Positions 22,535-35,153 of a DNA stretch of 64,000 bases are shown here, piece after piece. Numbering within the stretch: position 1 is the stretch's first letter; the number at the start of each line of letters is the position of its first letter. A program made the translations under genes and the position numbers. The stretch covers positions 2,914,001 to 2,978,000 of the forward strand of contig JAGTJL010000005.1 of the NCBI GenBank assembly GCA_020746875.1. The letters are read 5' to 3'. Below the pieces are notes generated by a model. The model searched no databases, was not told where the DNA came from, and worked only from the letters and a program-made list of their open reading frames with translations. The DNA comes from Rhexocercosporidium sp. MPI-PUGE-AT-0058 (taxonomy: Eukaryota; Ascomycota; Leotiomycetes; Helotiales).

Positions 22535-25479
22535 TAAGAAAAGATTAATAACTCCTTTATTATAAAGCGTTATATTTTATTAAGTCTTACGCGTTACGTT
22601 TCTTTACCTTTATAATAAGTTGACGATAAACCTTAATACTTTAGCCTATTCGATAAATAAGTACCTCTTTATTAATAATAAATTACCTTAAAGAAAGCTA
22701 GAAAACCTCCTACTGTTAACTTATCTTATATAATTTAACGCGTGTTATTCGAACTTCGACTTCGACTTATGTTTAATTAATAAATCGATTAATAACTTTA
22801 AATACTTTTTTACCTCGTGTTATTATTACTTCCGACTTCTTCCCCCCGTCGGCGAAGCTTTAGAAAAAAAAGCGCCCTTTTATAATTAAGTTTTATTAAT
22901 ACTTTTATTCTTTTAGTCGAGACTCTTATAAAAGAACTCAATAAATTTAAAAAACCCGATTCCGACTTAAAAGATAAACCTTAAAATTACTTCGACGCCT
23001 CGCTAAAGTCTACCGCTATTATAAAAGGCTTTACCTCCGCTTAATAAGTAAAAGTAAATTAATTAATTAAGATTTCCGTTAGCTTTATTATTGCTGCCGC
23101 TATTAAGTAAGCCCTCGACTAATATATTCTTAATAACCTCCGCTAAAAGACTTATACTCCTTTCCTTTAAAACGATCGATTAATACGTGTTTTTACGGCG
23201 GACCTCTAGTTAATTACCGACTATTACTTATTAAAGTTAAATAATTTACTTTAAGTTATAAAGCCTTTTAAAGTTAAGTACTCCCGTATTCCTTTTAGCG
23301 ATTATAAGGGCGATATCGAGTATAATATTTAAAAGATAAAGATAAAATTATTTATAAAAAAGTACTTAAGTAACTTTAAGAGTAAACTATTATAAATTAA
23401 GGCTTACTTTTAATGTATTGCTGGCGAGGCAAAGACTATTATTTTTTAATATATAAACCTCGAATTTATTAGCACCTTTAATACTGCCGCCGACGTTTTA
23501 ACGGCCTTAGACTAGCGATTCTTTGATTATAACCGAGTTTAAGCTATTAAGAGAATATATAACTAACTATTAATAAGTAATATAACTTATAACGACTTCC
23601 GAGTTAAATTCACTTCTTATACGGTTATTAATAAGATTACTCGCTCCCGCTGGTTTAAAGACGTATGCGAAAAAGTCTCCCCGGCCTTTAAGCGTATAAT
23701 TTATATAAAGAAGTATAAAATAAACGGAAATTATATAGCTTTTAACGAATTCTTAATTATTATAGACCGGGAATTCCGTAATATTATATTAAAAGAGGCT
23801 ATAACGACTTAAAAGGCTTAAGCTAACGTTATTTTTAATAGTCACGACGCGCGCGGCATTTTTAAAAAGGAAGGCTAGCGTATAACCTCTTTTACGCCGG
23901 CTATAATAATATAAAGACTTTTAATATTAACTTATAGATTATCGCTAGAGGTTCGCTTTCGCTTATTATTTCTAGCTTTATTCTTTTATCGCCTTAAGTC
24001 TTTTATACCGCCTTTTGCTCTTAAAGACGTCTTCTTTAATACTTGCCTTTATTATAATAAGACTAGCTATTAGGCTAGCGACTGCCTTAAGCGCTAAAGA
24101 GATTAAGCCTTTAATAAGTTAATTTCCGAGTTAATTATAAGTAAAAAGCTAAAGAGCGACGAGCTTTTAAAAAACTCTTAAGTCGTGGCAAAGATTTATA
24201 TTTTAGCGTAAATTATAATTTGTAAAAGGACTTAGTATTTAATTTCCGTGCTCTTATTAAAGGACGATAATTTTTAGTTAATATTAAATTAAAAAGGAAT
24301 GAATTCTTTATTAAAACACTTACATATATTAATAATAAAGTAAATATTTTCAGTGTAATTAAAACTTCTTTTATATACTGACTTAGTAAATAATTTAATA
24401 TTTTTTTTATAATACTCCTTTAGTTAATTGTCTTAATTAATTAGAATAATAGGAAAGGCAAGCTAATCGATACGGCTGTCTTATTTACTTTAATTATCGA
24501 CTACCGGCGAATTAACTTCCCTTTCTTAATAATTAACTTAAGAAATACTAACGTCTTAATTAATCAGAAGTTCCTCGAGTATTACGACTTAAAGCAGTCG
24601 TATATAAAGAACCGCAACCGGTTAAAATGGCCGTTAAATATATTTATATAGTCGTACTTTAACCAACGAGTCTTTGTCGATATTAATCGTTTTAATAAGT
24701 TAATCGTTAAGTCTTACTAGCTCGATGCGGAATAAAAGGACGCCCTTTTAAACTTAAATGACTATCGCCGGAGGTAAGTCAGGATTGCGGCACTTAACGA
24801 TTCCCTTAAGTTTAAGGTCTTTATACGACTTATAGCTAGCGTTTCGCCGACTCGACCCTCGAGCTTTATTAAAAAAGTTAAGGAGTACTTACACACTATA
24901 AAGAATTAATTAAATCCTTTAATATTTTATGACCCGGGATTATTATTTAAAGATAAAAGAGTCCGTAAAGCCTCCTTAGTGAATTATTAGCCTAAGGCGC
25001 TTATTACGGAGATCTTCTTAATATTAATAGCGGCGATATTTACGACGTACCTTTGACTTAAGAAGGTTAAAAAGAATAAGGCAGAAACCTTTATAGCGTT
25101 AGTATATGAAATCGACTAAAAGCTGACTCGCCGCCGACGAAAGGCTTTAGACTAATTAAGTGTCGAGCTCGTATTAATAAATGGAGACTTAATCTTAAAA
25201 GAAGCCTTAAAGGTTAAATACGTATAAGACGACGAGCTAATAAGTAAGAAGCTTTTTATTAAGTATTAAAAGTATACTTTTCTCTTCTCCTGGCGAGCCT
25301 TTGACGAGTTATTAACGTATTATTAAAGCATAAACTATTAAATCGAGCTTATTAAAGAGAACGACTTATTTTTTAAACTCTTCCGGCGTATAATTAAAAA
25401 ATAGCTGTCGAAAACTAAGCGGTATATTATTAATAATTTATATAAAGGTTTTATTAAGCTTTTTAGCGTATTATATGCG

Positions 25480-25870
25480 GCCCTTATTTTCTTTATTAAA
25501 AAGGCCGATGGCAGCCTTTAGCTTTACGTCGACTATTAGAAGTTAAATGCTTTATTAAAGAAGTATTTATACTTAATCCCTTTAATTAATAAAATAATAG
25601 CTTATATTTATAAAGTAAAAGTCTTTATAAAACTTAATATTTAGCAAGCCTTTTACTACATTTATATGTCCCCCGAGAGCGAAGACTATATAACCTTTTG
25701 CATTCGGTATAATATATATAAGTATAAAGTTCTTTCCTTTAGTTTTATAAATAGCCCGGCGACTTTTTAGTAATTTATTAATAACATTTTAATAGAATAC
25801 TTAAACGACTTTTGCGCGGCTTATATAAACGATATCTTTATATATTTATTAATTTCTGAGGAGCATAAGG
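25480..25870 (+). pseudogene. reverse transcriptase remnant of Gypsy copy A
   Basis: The frame has KKADGS, the VDY box, a KVFIKL-type motif and a YIND box in the order and spacing of Ty3/Gypsy RT. It is broken by several TAA/TAG codons. The catalytic YIDD aspartate is replaced by asparagine. Confidence 0.85.
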
Positions 25871-28630
25871 TTTATATTAAAAAAGTAATAATAATATTAT
25901 AAGTATACGGACTTTAAGCCGATATTAAGAAGTCTAAGTTTAACGTATAAAAGACGAAGTTTTTAAGTTTTATTATTAGCGTTAATAATATAAAAGTAAA
26001 TTTAAAAAAGGCTAGCGTAATTAAGGATTAATAATACGCCGGTAACGTATGTAACGTATAAAGTTATTTTAGGTTTTATAATTTTTACTGCCGGTTTATT
26101 AAGGATTATAATTATATTATTTAACTTTTTATAATATTTATTAAGAAGGATATGCCCTTTAATTTCGATAACGCTTATAAAAACGCGTAGGAAACTCTTC
26201 GAGAAGCCTTTTAATTTATATTAGTCTTTTGTTATTACGATTTAATAAAGTAAACGCGGCTGAAGACCGACTTTTTTAACGGAGTCGTTACTGGCGTATT
26301 ATTTTAATTTTAAGAGGACGGCATTTTTTACTTTATAAGTTACTTTTTTAAGATTAAAATAAATCCTGAGTTTAATTATTTAATTTATAATAAAGAAATA
26401 TTAGTAATTTTTTAATCGTTTAAGTAATACCGCCCGGAATTATTAAGTACTTAAAAGAATATTTATATATATACGAATCACCGAGCCTTAAAATGCTTTA
26501 TAATTATTAAGGATTTTACGATTAAATAAGCCTGTTAGGCCGAGTTCTTTACGGAATTTTATTTTACGATTATATATTATATTAAGACTACGAATACTCT
26601 TATTAATACTCTTTTTTAAAGAGATTAAAACCTTACGGTAACGGAGGCGCGTAAGCGAGTCATTTGTAATTAATAACTTATTATAGACGACAAAATCGAC
26701 CCTTTAGTCGCCGCTGACCTTTAGCTAGTAGCCGTCGACTCCTTTAAGTCGTCGCGACTACTTAATCGAGAAACATATTAAGCGTGGGTTTTTTTTAAAT
26801 AAATAGTAAAGCTAAAGAATAAAATACTTTTAAAGAAAAAACGTCCTTTAGCCGAAGCCGCTTAATTAAAGTATTTAAATATATTTCTTTTTTATAAAAC
26901 TACTCTTTATTTAATAACGGCGCAAAATGTCTAACTAGAAATTATAAAGCAGTATATACGGAGTAGTCGTATAGCCGTTATATTAATTATACCTTTGGCT
27001 CCTTTAAAAGTAGACTAAGAGGTAGATTAAGAGGTAAATTAGGAGGTAGAATAGAAGGCAGAATAAGTTCTAAAATAAGATTACGTATTAATCGACCCGG
27101 AGGCACTTGCCGCGAAAGAGTTAAACCCTAACTTTATAATAATATATAATATTACGAAATACGACGTAATCGATTAAGTGCTTACGGCTAATAAAGAGTT
27201 TTTTTTATTAAAGCCTCTTTAATAAAGAGCCCGTAAGAACGACTTAAATTACAAACTATTAAATAATAAGCTTCTTTTTTAAGGCCGTTTAAAAGTGCTT
27301 ATAAAACTGCCGGAGCTTCGCACGTCGTTATTACGTTATGAATACTTATAACCTTTAGTCGCTTATATTAAAATCGGAAAGATAAAGGTTATATTAGGCC
27401 GTAAATACTATTAAAATGGCCTTTTTATAAACGTAGGCCGCTATATAATAAATTATAATTGCTTTAAGCAAAAGGCTAAAAGAGATAAAATACTTAGTTT
27501 TTTATACCTTTTGTTTATTTTCGTTCAGTTATATTAATACTTTACAATAAATTTTATGAAGTTATTATTAAATAAAAGCGGTTATAATTTTGTTATAATT
27601 ATTATTAATTGCTTATTTAAGAAACCGGTCTTAATACTTTATAATAATATAATTACCGCTAAAGGTATAGCTACCCTTTTCTTTATTTATTAAATTCGTT
27701 ATTTCGGTATATTAGAGTCTATTGTTTTAGACCGAGGTCCGTAATTTATTTCCTCCTTTTAAAAAGAATATTATTATATATTTAATACTAAAGTAAAACT
27801 AACGATAATATATAACTTTAATATCGACGGCTAGACTAAAGTAATAAATTAATATATTAAGTAACAGCTCCGCCTTTTTTATTATTATTATTAAGATAAT
27901 TAAAATAACCTCTTATTTATTATAAATATTACGTAGTTTACTTTACTTCACAAGTCTTTTAATAACCTCACGCCTTTTTAATTATTTAATAACTTAAAAT
28001 TAAGGACTTCTTAAGACTTAATAAATCTAGAATTACTTGTTACGATAATAAAAAAGCTTAATCACGAAAAGGCTTTATAAGTCGTTTTACGTATAAAAGA
28101 GGTTATAGAAATTATATAATTATTACTAAAGGCTTAATAAGAGAAAATAAAACGCTTAGCTAATTATAGTCGACGCGCTATTAATTAAAATATTAATGAC
28201 TTAATATTAGTCGATACTCGGAACTAAAATGTCGACCGTCTTTTAAAAAAACTCTCCGACAAATAATATAGCTTAATTAAAGTACTTTTAAAGAAAAGAA
28301 AGAATTAAAAAGTAAGATTATTAATAAATTAAATTATATATTTTATATTTTATACTTATTCGTTATAAAAGTACGTTAATAATCCCTTATTAAGATAAGT
28401 AAAATAAACGCCGGCGTTAATTTAACTCTTATTAAATTTAAACGAATAAGAAATTAAGGCTATATTAGGTTTTAAGGTTATAAAGAATAAGCTATTTTAC
28501 CGTATTAAGTGGTTAAGCGCCGACGAGGACTTATAATAATATCCGTGCTTAAATGTTATAATCGTACTTTATATAATTAAAAACTTTTACTTTAATAATA
28601 AAGCGGCTAAAGGACTTTTAAAGGTATTAC

Positions 28631-28911
28631 TGTGGAGGGGAAAACACTAAGCACACAACAAGAGGGTAGCAAAGCAAGTGCCGGAGGGTAAACGTAAGAA
28701 ATACCTATTTAACGAATACTAAAGATATTACATATTTAAGGAATATAATTTATTAAAAAAGGGGAAAAGTATAGTTTAAATAAAAAGGAAAAGTTATAAT
28801 AGTAAAAATCGTTGTTATTATTAAAGGATGTTACCTTAAAGGCTATCTTAAATACAGTAAGATGCAGCTTAATCACGTGACAAATGGGCCTCTGAGGTCA
28901 ACCCCACCACA
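28631..28911 (+). repeat. solo LTR of the 281-bp family
   Basis: TGTGGAGGGGAAAAC...CCCCACCACA, with TGTGG/CCACA inverted ends. The flanks share TTAC (ATTAC if the LTR is taken as 280 bp), so it is a complete solo LTR inserted between the chromodomain and the 3' LTR of Gypsy copy A. It is the least RIPped copy in the window and serves as the local consensus. No internal region of this family was found. Confidence 0.85.
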
Positions 28912-29025
28912 TTACTTTAATAGTTAAAGACATATAATATTAATATTAACGATTATAACGATTTAGAAGACGATATTATTATAATTATAATTATAAAGAC
29001 ATAGTTTTTCGGGAGGAAAAAGTAA

Positions 29026-29280
29026 TATTATAATTCCTTAAGCCTTATATTTTAACCGAGTGAGCTCGGCATTGCTCGTAGTATTACCTTGGCATAGTAA
29101 TTATAGCGCTAGGCCTAATTGGGAAAGGCTAAGGGGATCTTTTATATATTTATATTAAAGCTCCCTTTTATAAAGAGCTCTCTTTTTCTCTTTATCTTTT
29201 CTTTTTAATTCTGAGCGTAACTTTAAGTCCAAATATAAAGCTATTTTTTGCACCGTATTAACCTCTAGCTAGCCGTAACA
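29026..29280 (+). repeat. 3' LTR of Gypsy copy A
   Basis: 255 bp. Starts TATTATAATTCC (RIPped TGTTACGATTCC) and ends CCGTAACA. Confidence 0.85.
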
Positions 29281-30009
29281 ACTTATAACTTTAAGCTTCT
29301 TCCGAGGTAATAAAGTCCGAAAGACGTCGAAGTTTAAGCTTTTTATTTTTATAATAAACGAACGTATAAGCTTAAGTAAAGTAAATAAATCTCGTTAAAT
29401 ATTAAAGTTTTATTATTATTAAAATTAATTTCGGCGTAAAATAATTTAAAACCGAAACTAATTAAAAAAGCATAAAATAAAACCTCGTATACTTTTCTAT
29501 TAAACTCCGTCTCGCTAGCTTAAAATAAGCTTTTAACGGAAAAAGAAGAAGAAAAAAAGAATAATAAATACGCTTATTAAAAGTGCGATTAACGTTGAAA
29601 TTTACTGGATTTATTTTAAATAATTTACTTTTTGTTTTCCGAAGTATTAAATATGCTTTAATATTAATTAAAGCGTTTTTAATAGCGTAATCCGGCTATT
29701 TTCGGTCCGACTTTTTCAGTATTAATGTTTTACGTATTAGAGCTAGCTTTTTTAATAATTTAAATACTCTTATATTAAAAATAAGTAGTTTTTTTTAGAC
29801 TTCTTATACTTTTTATTATATTATAAAAGACTATCGAGGTGCCGTATTTAGTTTTACTTTAAGGGCTAGAGGATCTTTAAATAAATAAGTTTATATTAAT
29901 TCGAGCACTTATTAATTTCGGTCTTTATAATTAATATAAGAGGCCTTTAAGCTTTTTTACGTGTCTTATTTTAGTTTTTTATTTATTCCTTACGTCGATT
30001 ATTAAAATA
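29281..30009. other. RIPped sequence, nothing recognised
   Basis: Pre-insertion flank of Gypsy copy A. AT-rich with residual CG-containing words, no domain visible. Confidence 0.5.
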
Positions 30010-30289
30010 TATAAAAGGGAAAATATTAAGTATATAATAAAAAAGTAATAAAGCAAGTGCCGGAAGATAAACGTAAGAAATACTTATTTAACGAATATTG
30101 AAAATATTATATATTTAAAGTATATAATTTATTAAAAGAGAAGGAGAACATAATTTAAATATAAAGGAAAAGTTATAATAATAAAAATCGTTATTATCTT
30201 GAAGAATATTGTCTTAAAGGCTATCTTAAATATAACAAGAGGCAGCTCAATCACGTGACAAATGGGCTTCCGAGGTCAACCCTACCACA
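30010..30289 (+). repeat. RIPped LTR of the 281-bp family
   Basis: 280 bp aligning end to end with 28631-28911. The start TATAAAAGGGAAAAT equals TGTGGAGGGGAAAAC with G-to-A and C-to-T changes; the end is CCTACCACA. No convincing target duplication. Confidence 0.85.
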
Positions 30290-32930
30290 ATATAATTTAA
30301 AGCGATAATACTTATATCAGGAGGTATGCCAGCGATATATAAGCCACTAAGTGTAGTTATTGCATCCTTCCGAATAATGCTATTAGAAATATTATTTATT
30401 ACTTCTTTATATATATATTGTTAGAGACGTTATTATAAGGACTTAGATTATTATCGTCCGTTAAATATAAGTATCCGACATAGCGCTTTGCGAAAATTAC
30501 AAGAATCTCAGCGACTTTATTTTATGGAATTTTATAAACGATATGCTAGATTTTCCTATTATCCTTTAGTACTTAGGTATTTAAAGTATATAATATGTTT
30601 GTATAAAACTTATAGCTATTCTTAAACGTTAATAACGTGTTTATAATATATTTGTAATATTAAGCGATAGTCGAATTAGGGTTAAAAACTGTGTAGGCAT
30701 AAGAATGTTTTGCTTTGTATAAGCATTAATATGAGCGTAAAGATTAGAGTAAAGATTATTAAGGCTATATTTTGGCTAGCCTTCGTTAAAGAAAATCTTA
30801 TCGATATTATTATATAATTTATATTACTTATAGACATTATGTTTGATTTGTGAAGCCTTATTTTAAAGATTAACGTAAGGCTTTTTAAAATTATTTATTT
30901 ATAATTTAGTAATATAGGGCTAAAAACGGATTTCTGTGATTTTATGAGGGAGGCATTTACTTACTAGGCTACGAGATTACCTAAGCTTAGTTAAGTCTTG
31001 AAGTCGTGAGTAAGGCTTAAGTATTAAGTTCGCACATACTTAATGATAGTCTTGCCTCGACTTAGTTGCCTATTAGATAATCGAATTCTACGCTTTATTA
31101 ATTATATAATCGGGCTTATTTAGAACATTAGTAATTAGTATGTTGAGTTTGTCCGAGTCATACGAGCTCATTTGCTGTTAAGTAGTTGCACCCCGCCACC
31201 GGATTAGTATGAGACGTAAGAGCGAGCTGTTGACCCTTATTTAAACCCTTGCTATAATCGTTAAAAATATTAAATAGCTATTATTATTGAAATAATATTT
31301 AAGATAAGTCTTAAGGCTGGCCGCATAAACTATTAGTGATGGTTTATATATAAGGGCAATTTATGCGTGGTAACTAAGGAAATAAGCAAATGATATCCGG
31401 CGGACTTAATATGATTTATTATTAGGCATAGCCTGAGTATTTAACTTAGACAATTGAGGTTTAACTAAAAGGCTAGCTATGAAATAAAAGTCAGCTTAAA
31501 GGAAAATAAAGGGAAATGGCTGGATTAATAAAGTCTTTTATTAATTTTTCAGTTCTATTACGTTATTCTTTATCTAGATCCTTGGGCTTGGTTCTAAATC
31601 CAGCAGTAGGTATATTGACCTTTATAATAGGTTTAAGAGACTGGTGTTTACCGTTGAGCCTGTATTCGCTTTAAATATTTACGCACTATTAAAAATAGCT
31701 AATTAGATAATAGTCTTGGCCACTTCTTCGTTAGTTAGTAATAATAAGACATACTTAAGTAATATAGGCGCTATATTTTGAGTAAGACTAAATCTAGCGT
31801 TTAGCCATTTATTAACGGTAATATAAACGTTAATTGTATCGCCTTCTTTTGCGTCTATCTTTATATATAATAAAAAACAGCTTAAAACTAAAGATAATCA
31901 GTTAAGCCTCGTAGTATAAGCTTAACAAGATATGTCGTATTATTAGTTGCTTAGCGACGTAGATTCTCTTTACTTTTTATTTTCCGTTGAAATTTGGTAG
32001 CAACAAGTGCATTATAGGCATCGATTGCTGTTTTTATCGATTTTGTTAACGCATTTAAAAGACTTTTGGGTAATATTATCGATATATCTTTAATATTATG
32101 ATTATTTGCTGCCGCAGTAGTAATTGCAAATATTACTTAACCTGTGGATGTATTATTTATAGATAAGTATTTAGTATTTACTTTAATTCACTATTTCGAC
32201 CTTAATAAGTTAATTTAAGAATATATATGTAAAAGCTTAACGATACTTTAGTTTTGGTTTTATCTTTTGTAATATACCGAGTATTTATGCTGTTAATTAA
32301 TCTTTAGTAAGTATTTCCATTTCTTAGATATAATTTAACCGGATTAATATTAATTTGATTCTTAGTAATAGGTGTAATAGCTTTAATTTATTAATCTACG
32401 CGTTCGTTAATTATCGGGGTGGCACTTAGGCGAGGGCTGAGCATAGCTTCATCTCCTTGGGAAAGGAGAATTAAGAAGTATAGCGATAATAAAAGAGCTT
32501 GAATTATAATTAATTTAATGTAAATTAATAAACTTATGCAGTTTTTAGACGTCGTTATTAATATAAGGAGTAAAGGCTACTTATTTTTAATAGTCTCGAA
32601 AATTATGATGTTTTTTATAATTATTTGCTTGCGGTTATAATTTGGGATATTATATAGTATAAAATAGAATCCTTTTGGAAAAGAAATTTAATAGAAGCAC
32701 GATAATATTACGCTTTTTAATTATAAATAGAAATTTAAATATCGGGAGGTTAATTAGACTGTCGCTAATGTTTTAGCCGAATGCCAGTACTCACGAGATG
32801 ATATGTAATATAATGACGGGAAGGAATAATGAGTAAACGCCTATGCTTAGGGTTTCTAGTTATTAAGTATTAAGCTTGTCACTATTAAGGATAATATCCA
32901 GAGCTTAATGGAGCGACGAACTCTCTAATT
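30290..32930. other. RIPped block with a minus-strand coding relic
   Basis: Mostly AT-rich with no preserved transposon domain. On the minus strand, about 32150 to 31930 reads as a nearly stop-free, hydrophilic stretch of some 70 codons (includes NHNIKDISIILPKSLLNAL and DAYNALVATKFQRK). A first stop is of CAA-to-TAA type. It could be the C-terminal part of a DNA transposase, but this is a weak guess. Confidence 0.4.
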
Positions 32931-33540
32931 AAGCAGGTGTCTGATTACACCTACTTATATTGTACTCTGCTTTAGAGGGCAAGCCGAGTGAGGTCTGCAA
33001 TCAACACGACCTGTTTAGCGAGCATTCCATGGTTCCAAGGTTAGTCCTTACCGTTGAGCAGAAATTACTGGATTGGGAATCAAAGAGCTAGCTGGTCCAC
33101 GACAATGCATCCGGTATACCTTCCCCCTCCCCGCCCCACGGTGTTCTGCAATTGAGGCACAGGACAATATCTAGACCCGTTTTCGGACTATAGTCAGGTT
33201 CAGGTTAGTAGATGGAGTAATATGAGAGTTTGTTTGGATGTACATACCTAGACGATAGGTGATTAAATCACGAATGGAAAGCACGCACCGTGGAGCGTGG
33301 CTCGTGGACCCCCTTGTTGGCCCAAGCTCCGTCCCTGCAGCATTGTACTGTATGGAAGGGGGTGGGAGGTGAGTCTCGCCCTCCCTTGTCAACAGCAAGG
33401 TTATTCTTTTAAATTAATTGTTTGGATTTCTAGAAATTTCTCCATGAATTTCCTCGAAAGGTAAAGGCAGTGGGCGAGACCTACCCGTAAGAACGCCTTC
33501 AATCGATAGATAGTAAAAGCTTGCTGCGCCGCCAATACCA
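32931..33540. other. short GC-balanced island inside the repeat block
   Basis: Composition returns to normal, with runs such as CCTTCCCCCTCCCCGCCCC. The minus-strand frame 33171-33398 (75 codons) has no recognised features. It may be surviving host sequence upstream of the pseudogene at 33950. Confidence 0.4.
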
Positions 33541-33949
33541 CCTACTTAGTCATTCCGTCTTAGAATACTTGCCTAATTAATGTTCCGCATATTAATTTTA
33601 GGCTGGCTGTTATCTCTTATTTTTTATTATATTTTGTCACGATCTTCGTCCGCCTAAAACTAGTGCAGCTTTAATTATAATATAGTCGGTATTGTTTTGC
33701 TAAAGTATTGTACTCGTACCTGCCTTAAACTTGGTATTTAGCTTACGGAATTAGCTTATATCTCTTATTACGCCATATCTATATGAAATTAAACGTTAAA
33801 CCGATTATTGCGATTACGACTTGTTATCTTTTAGTCTAATTTATAATCGTCTTCTAATAACACGACTTTTAACTCCGTGTCTAGGTTTAATTCTAGAGCC
33901 ACGTAACGCTGTCTCTTCCCCCGACCACCTTTCGGTGGCTAGAACCTTT

Positions 33950-34573
33950 GTTAAGACGCCCTTCCTCGAGCTTCTACCCCTTGAGATCCGCTAGAAAATT
34001 TAGATTCTTGTAGTAAGAGGTTAGACGTATTATTTTGGAGAATTACGACCTGGTTAGTGGGATCTTCGGAATGGCTTTCATAGTCTTTGTGCTAATCCAA
34101 GTAAGTACGATAAAGGATGCGCACGTAATATTAGCGAATGAATATATAATAATAATAGATCCCCTCGGTCTCTATTAATAAGACATATAAGAAATCATTT
34201 ACGTCTTTTAATATTATGTAAACAAGTATAAGTTTCCTTAACCGTCTTAAAGCTCTAATGCCTTTTGCGTTCAGATTATTAATACGCTTATTTAATAATT
34301 ATACTGAAGCTATCGATATCATCTATTTAATAAATACTTTTATTATTACTTACACGTATTATATATAAAATGCCTTCTTTTATTCATTTTACTTTAACGT
34401 ATGAATATTATACGCACTTTACGGCTAACTTACGACTTCTTCGGCGTCTCTTTTATTAAAGCTAATATTCGGGAGGGTTAGTATTTTAGAATTTTATATA
34501 AGCGCTATAAAAAATGGCAGAATATATGGCGTATCTTATTTAAGATAGCCGGCTTGCTTCGACTTCATTTTAA
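33950..34573 (+). pseudogene. 5' part of a host pseudogene split by a Gypsy element (DUF7730/2EXR-like)
   Basis: The plus frame from about 33961 begins FLELLPLEIR and continues with stops of CAG/TGG-to-TAG type. The 'PLEIR.KI' opening, a Cys-containing middle and a later 'TCKQV'-like segment resemble the large fungal family annotated DUF7730/2EXR (F-box-like, function unknown). The frame runs up to the Gypsy element's target duplication at 34569-34573 and resumes at 41311. Family assignment is from memory of the motif, not a search. Confidence 0.5.
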
Positions 34574-34775
34574 TATAAGGTTCAAATGATAGGGAATTAC
34601 TATTCGAAACGTTTAGGGTATATCAGTTGTAATTCAGACTGATCTCTAGCCTTCTAAATCCTTTCTACTCCTCTTCGAAGTAAATAAATAAAGATATTAA
34701 TACGTGATCCGTGCTAAGCTTGCAAACCTTTCGTATAACTCCCGACCTTCCTTATATTAGATTCTACTCCTGATA
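34574..34775 (-). repeat. 3' LTR of the minus-strand Gypsy element
   Basis: 202 bp, homologous over its full length to 41104-41305. Confidence 0.88.
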
Positions 34776-35153
34776 TTACCCTTTCTCTTAGAATCTTGTC
34801 CTTAAGATACGAGGTGATATAGCAGTGATTATAGTATAGCGGACGTAAATCGAAATACATACGGACTTAAGTCGGACTCGATTCCTTAGAACAGGGGTAA
34901 TCTACTCGTAAAGTAAATAATAATATTACGGACTTAAATCGGAATATAAACAGGTCCAGATTAATAATAGTTCGCGTAGTTAAGCGGTATAGCGAGTTCT
35001 GCTATAAGTTGTTTATATTTTGGCCTTTAAACAAATCCAACTTTCAGTTAATATTATTATTCTCTCCTCCGATCTGGTTTCGCTGTCCCTCCGTCTCCCC
35101 CCCGTTATACTATATTATACTATACCAGACCATATATCCGACTTGCCTTCGTT

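Larger units (their letters stand above)
22279..29280 (+). mobile_element. RIP-inactivated Ty3/Gypsy chromovirus (copy A)
   Basis: LTRs at 22279-22534 and 29026-29280 have the inverted ends TGTTACG/CGTAACA, intact in the 3' LTR. The flanks GCTTA and ACTTA are a 5-bp target duplication differing by one RIP-type G-to-A change. Plus-strand remnants appear in canonical order: Gag zinc knuckle (about 24040-24095), reverse transcriptase (about 25480-25870, YIDD-type box decayed to YIND near 25830), RNase H (about 26190-26640), integrase core (GAC CGA GGT CCG TAA near 27730), and a C-terminal chromodomain (about 28460-28560). Stops are TAA/TAG where CAA, CAG or TGG are expected. It is non-functional. 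A 281-bp LTR of another family is inserted at 28631. Copy C of the same family starts at 61016. Confidence 0.9.
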
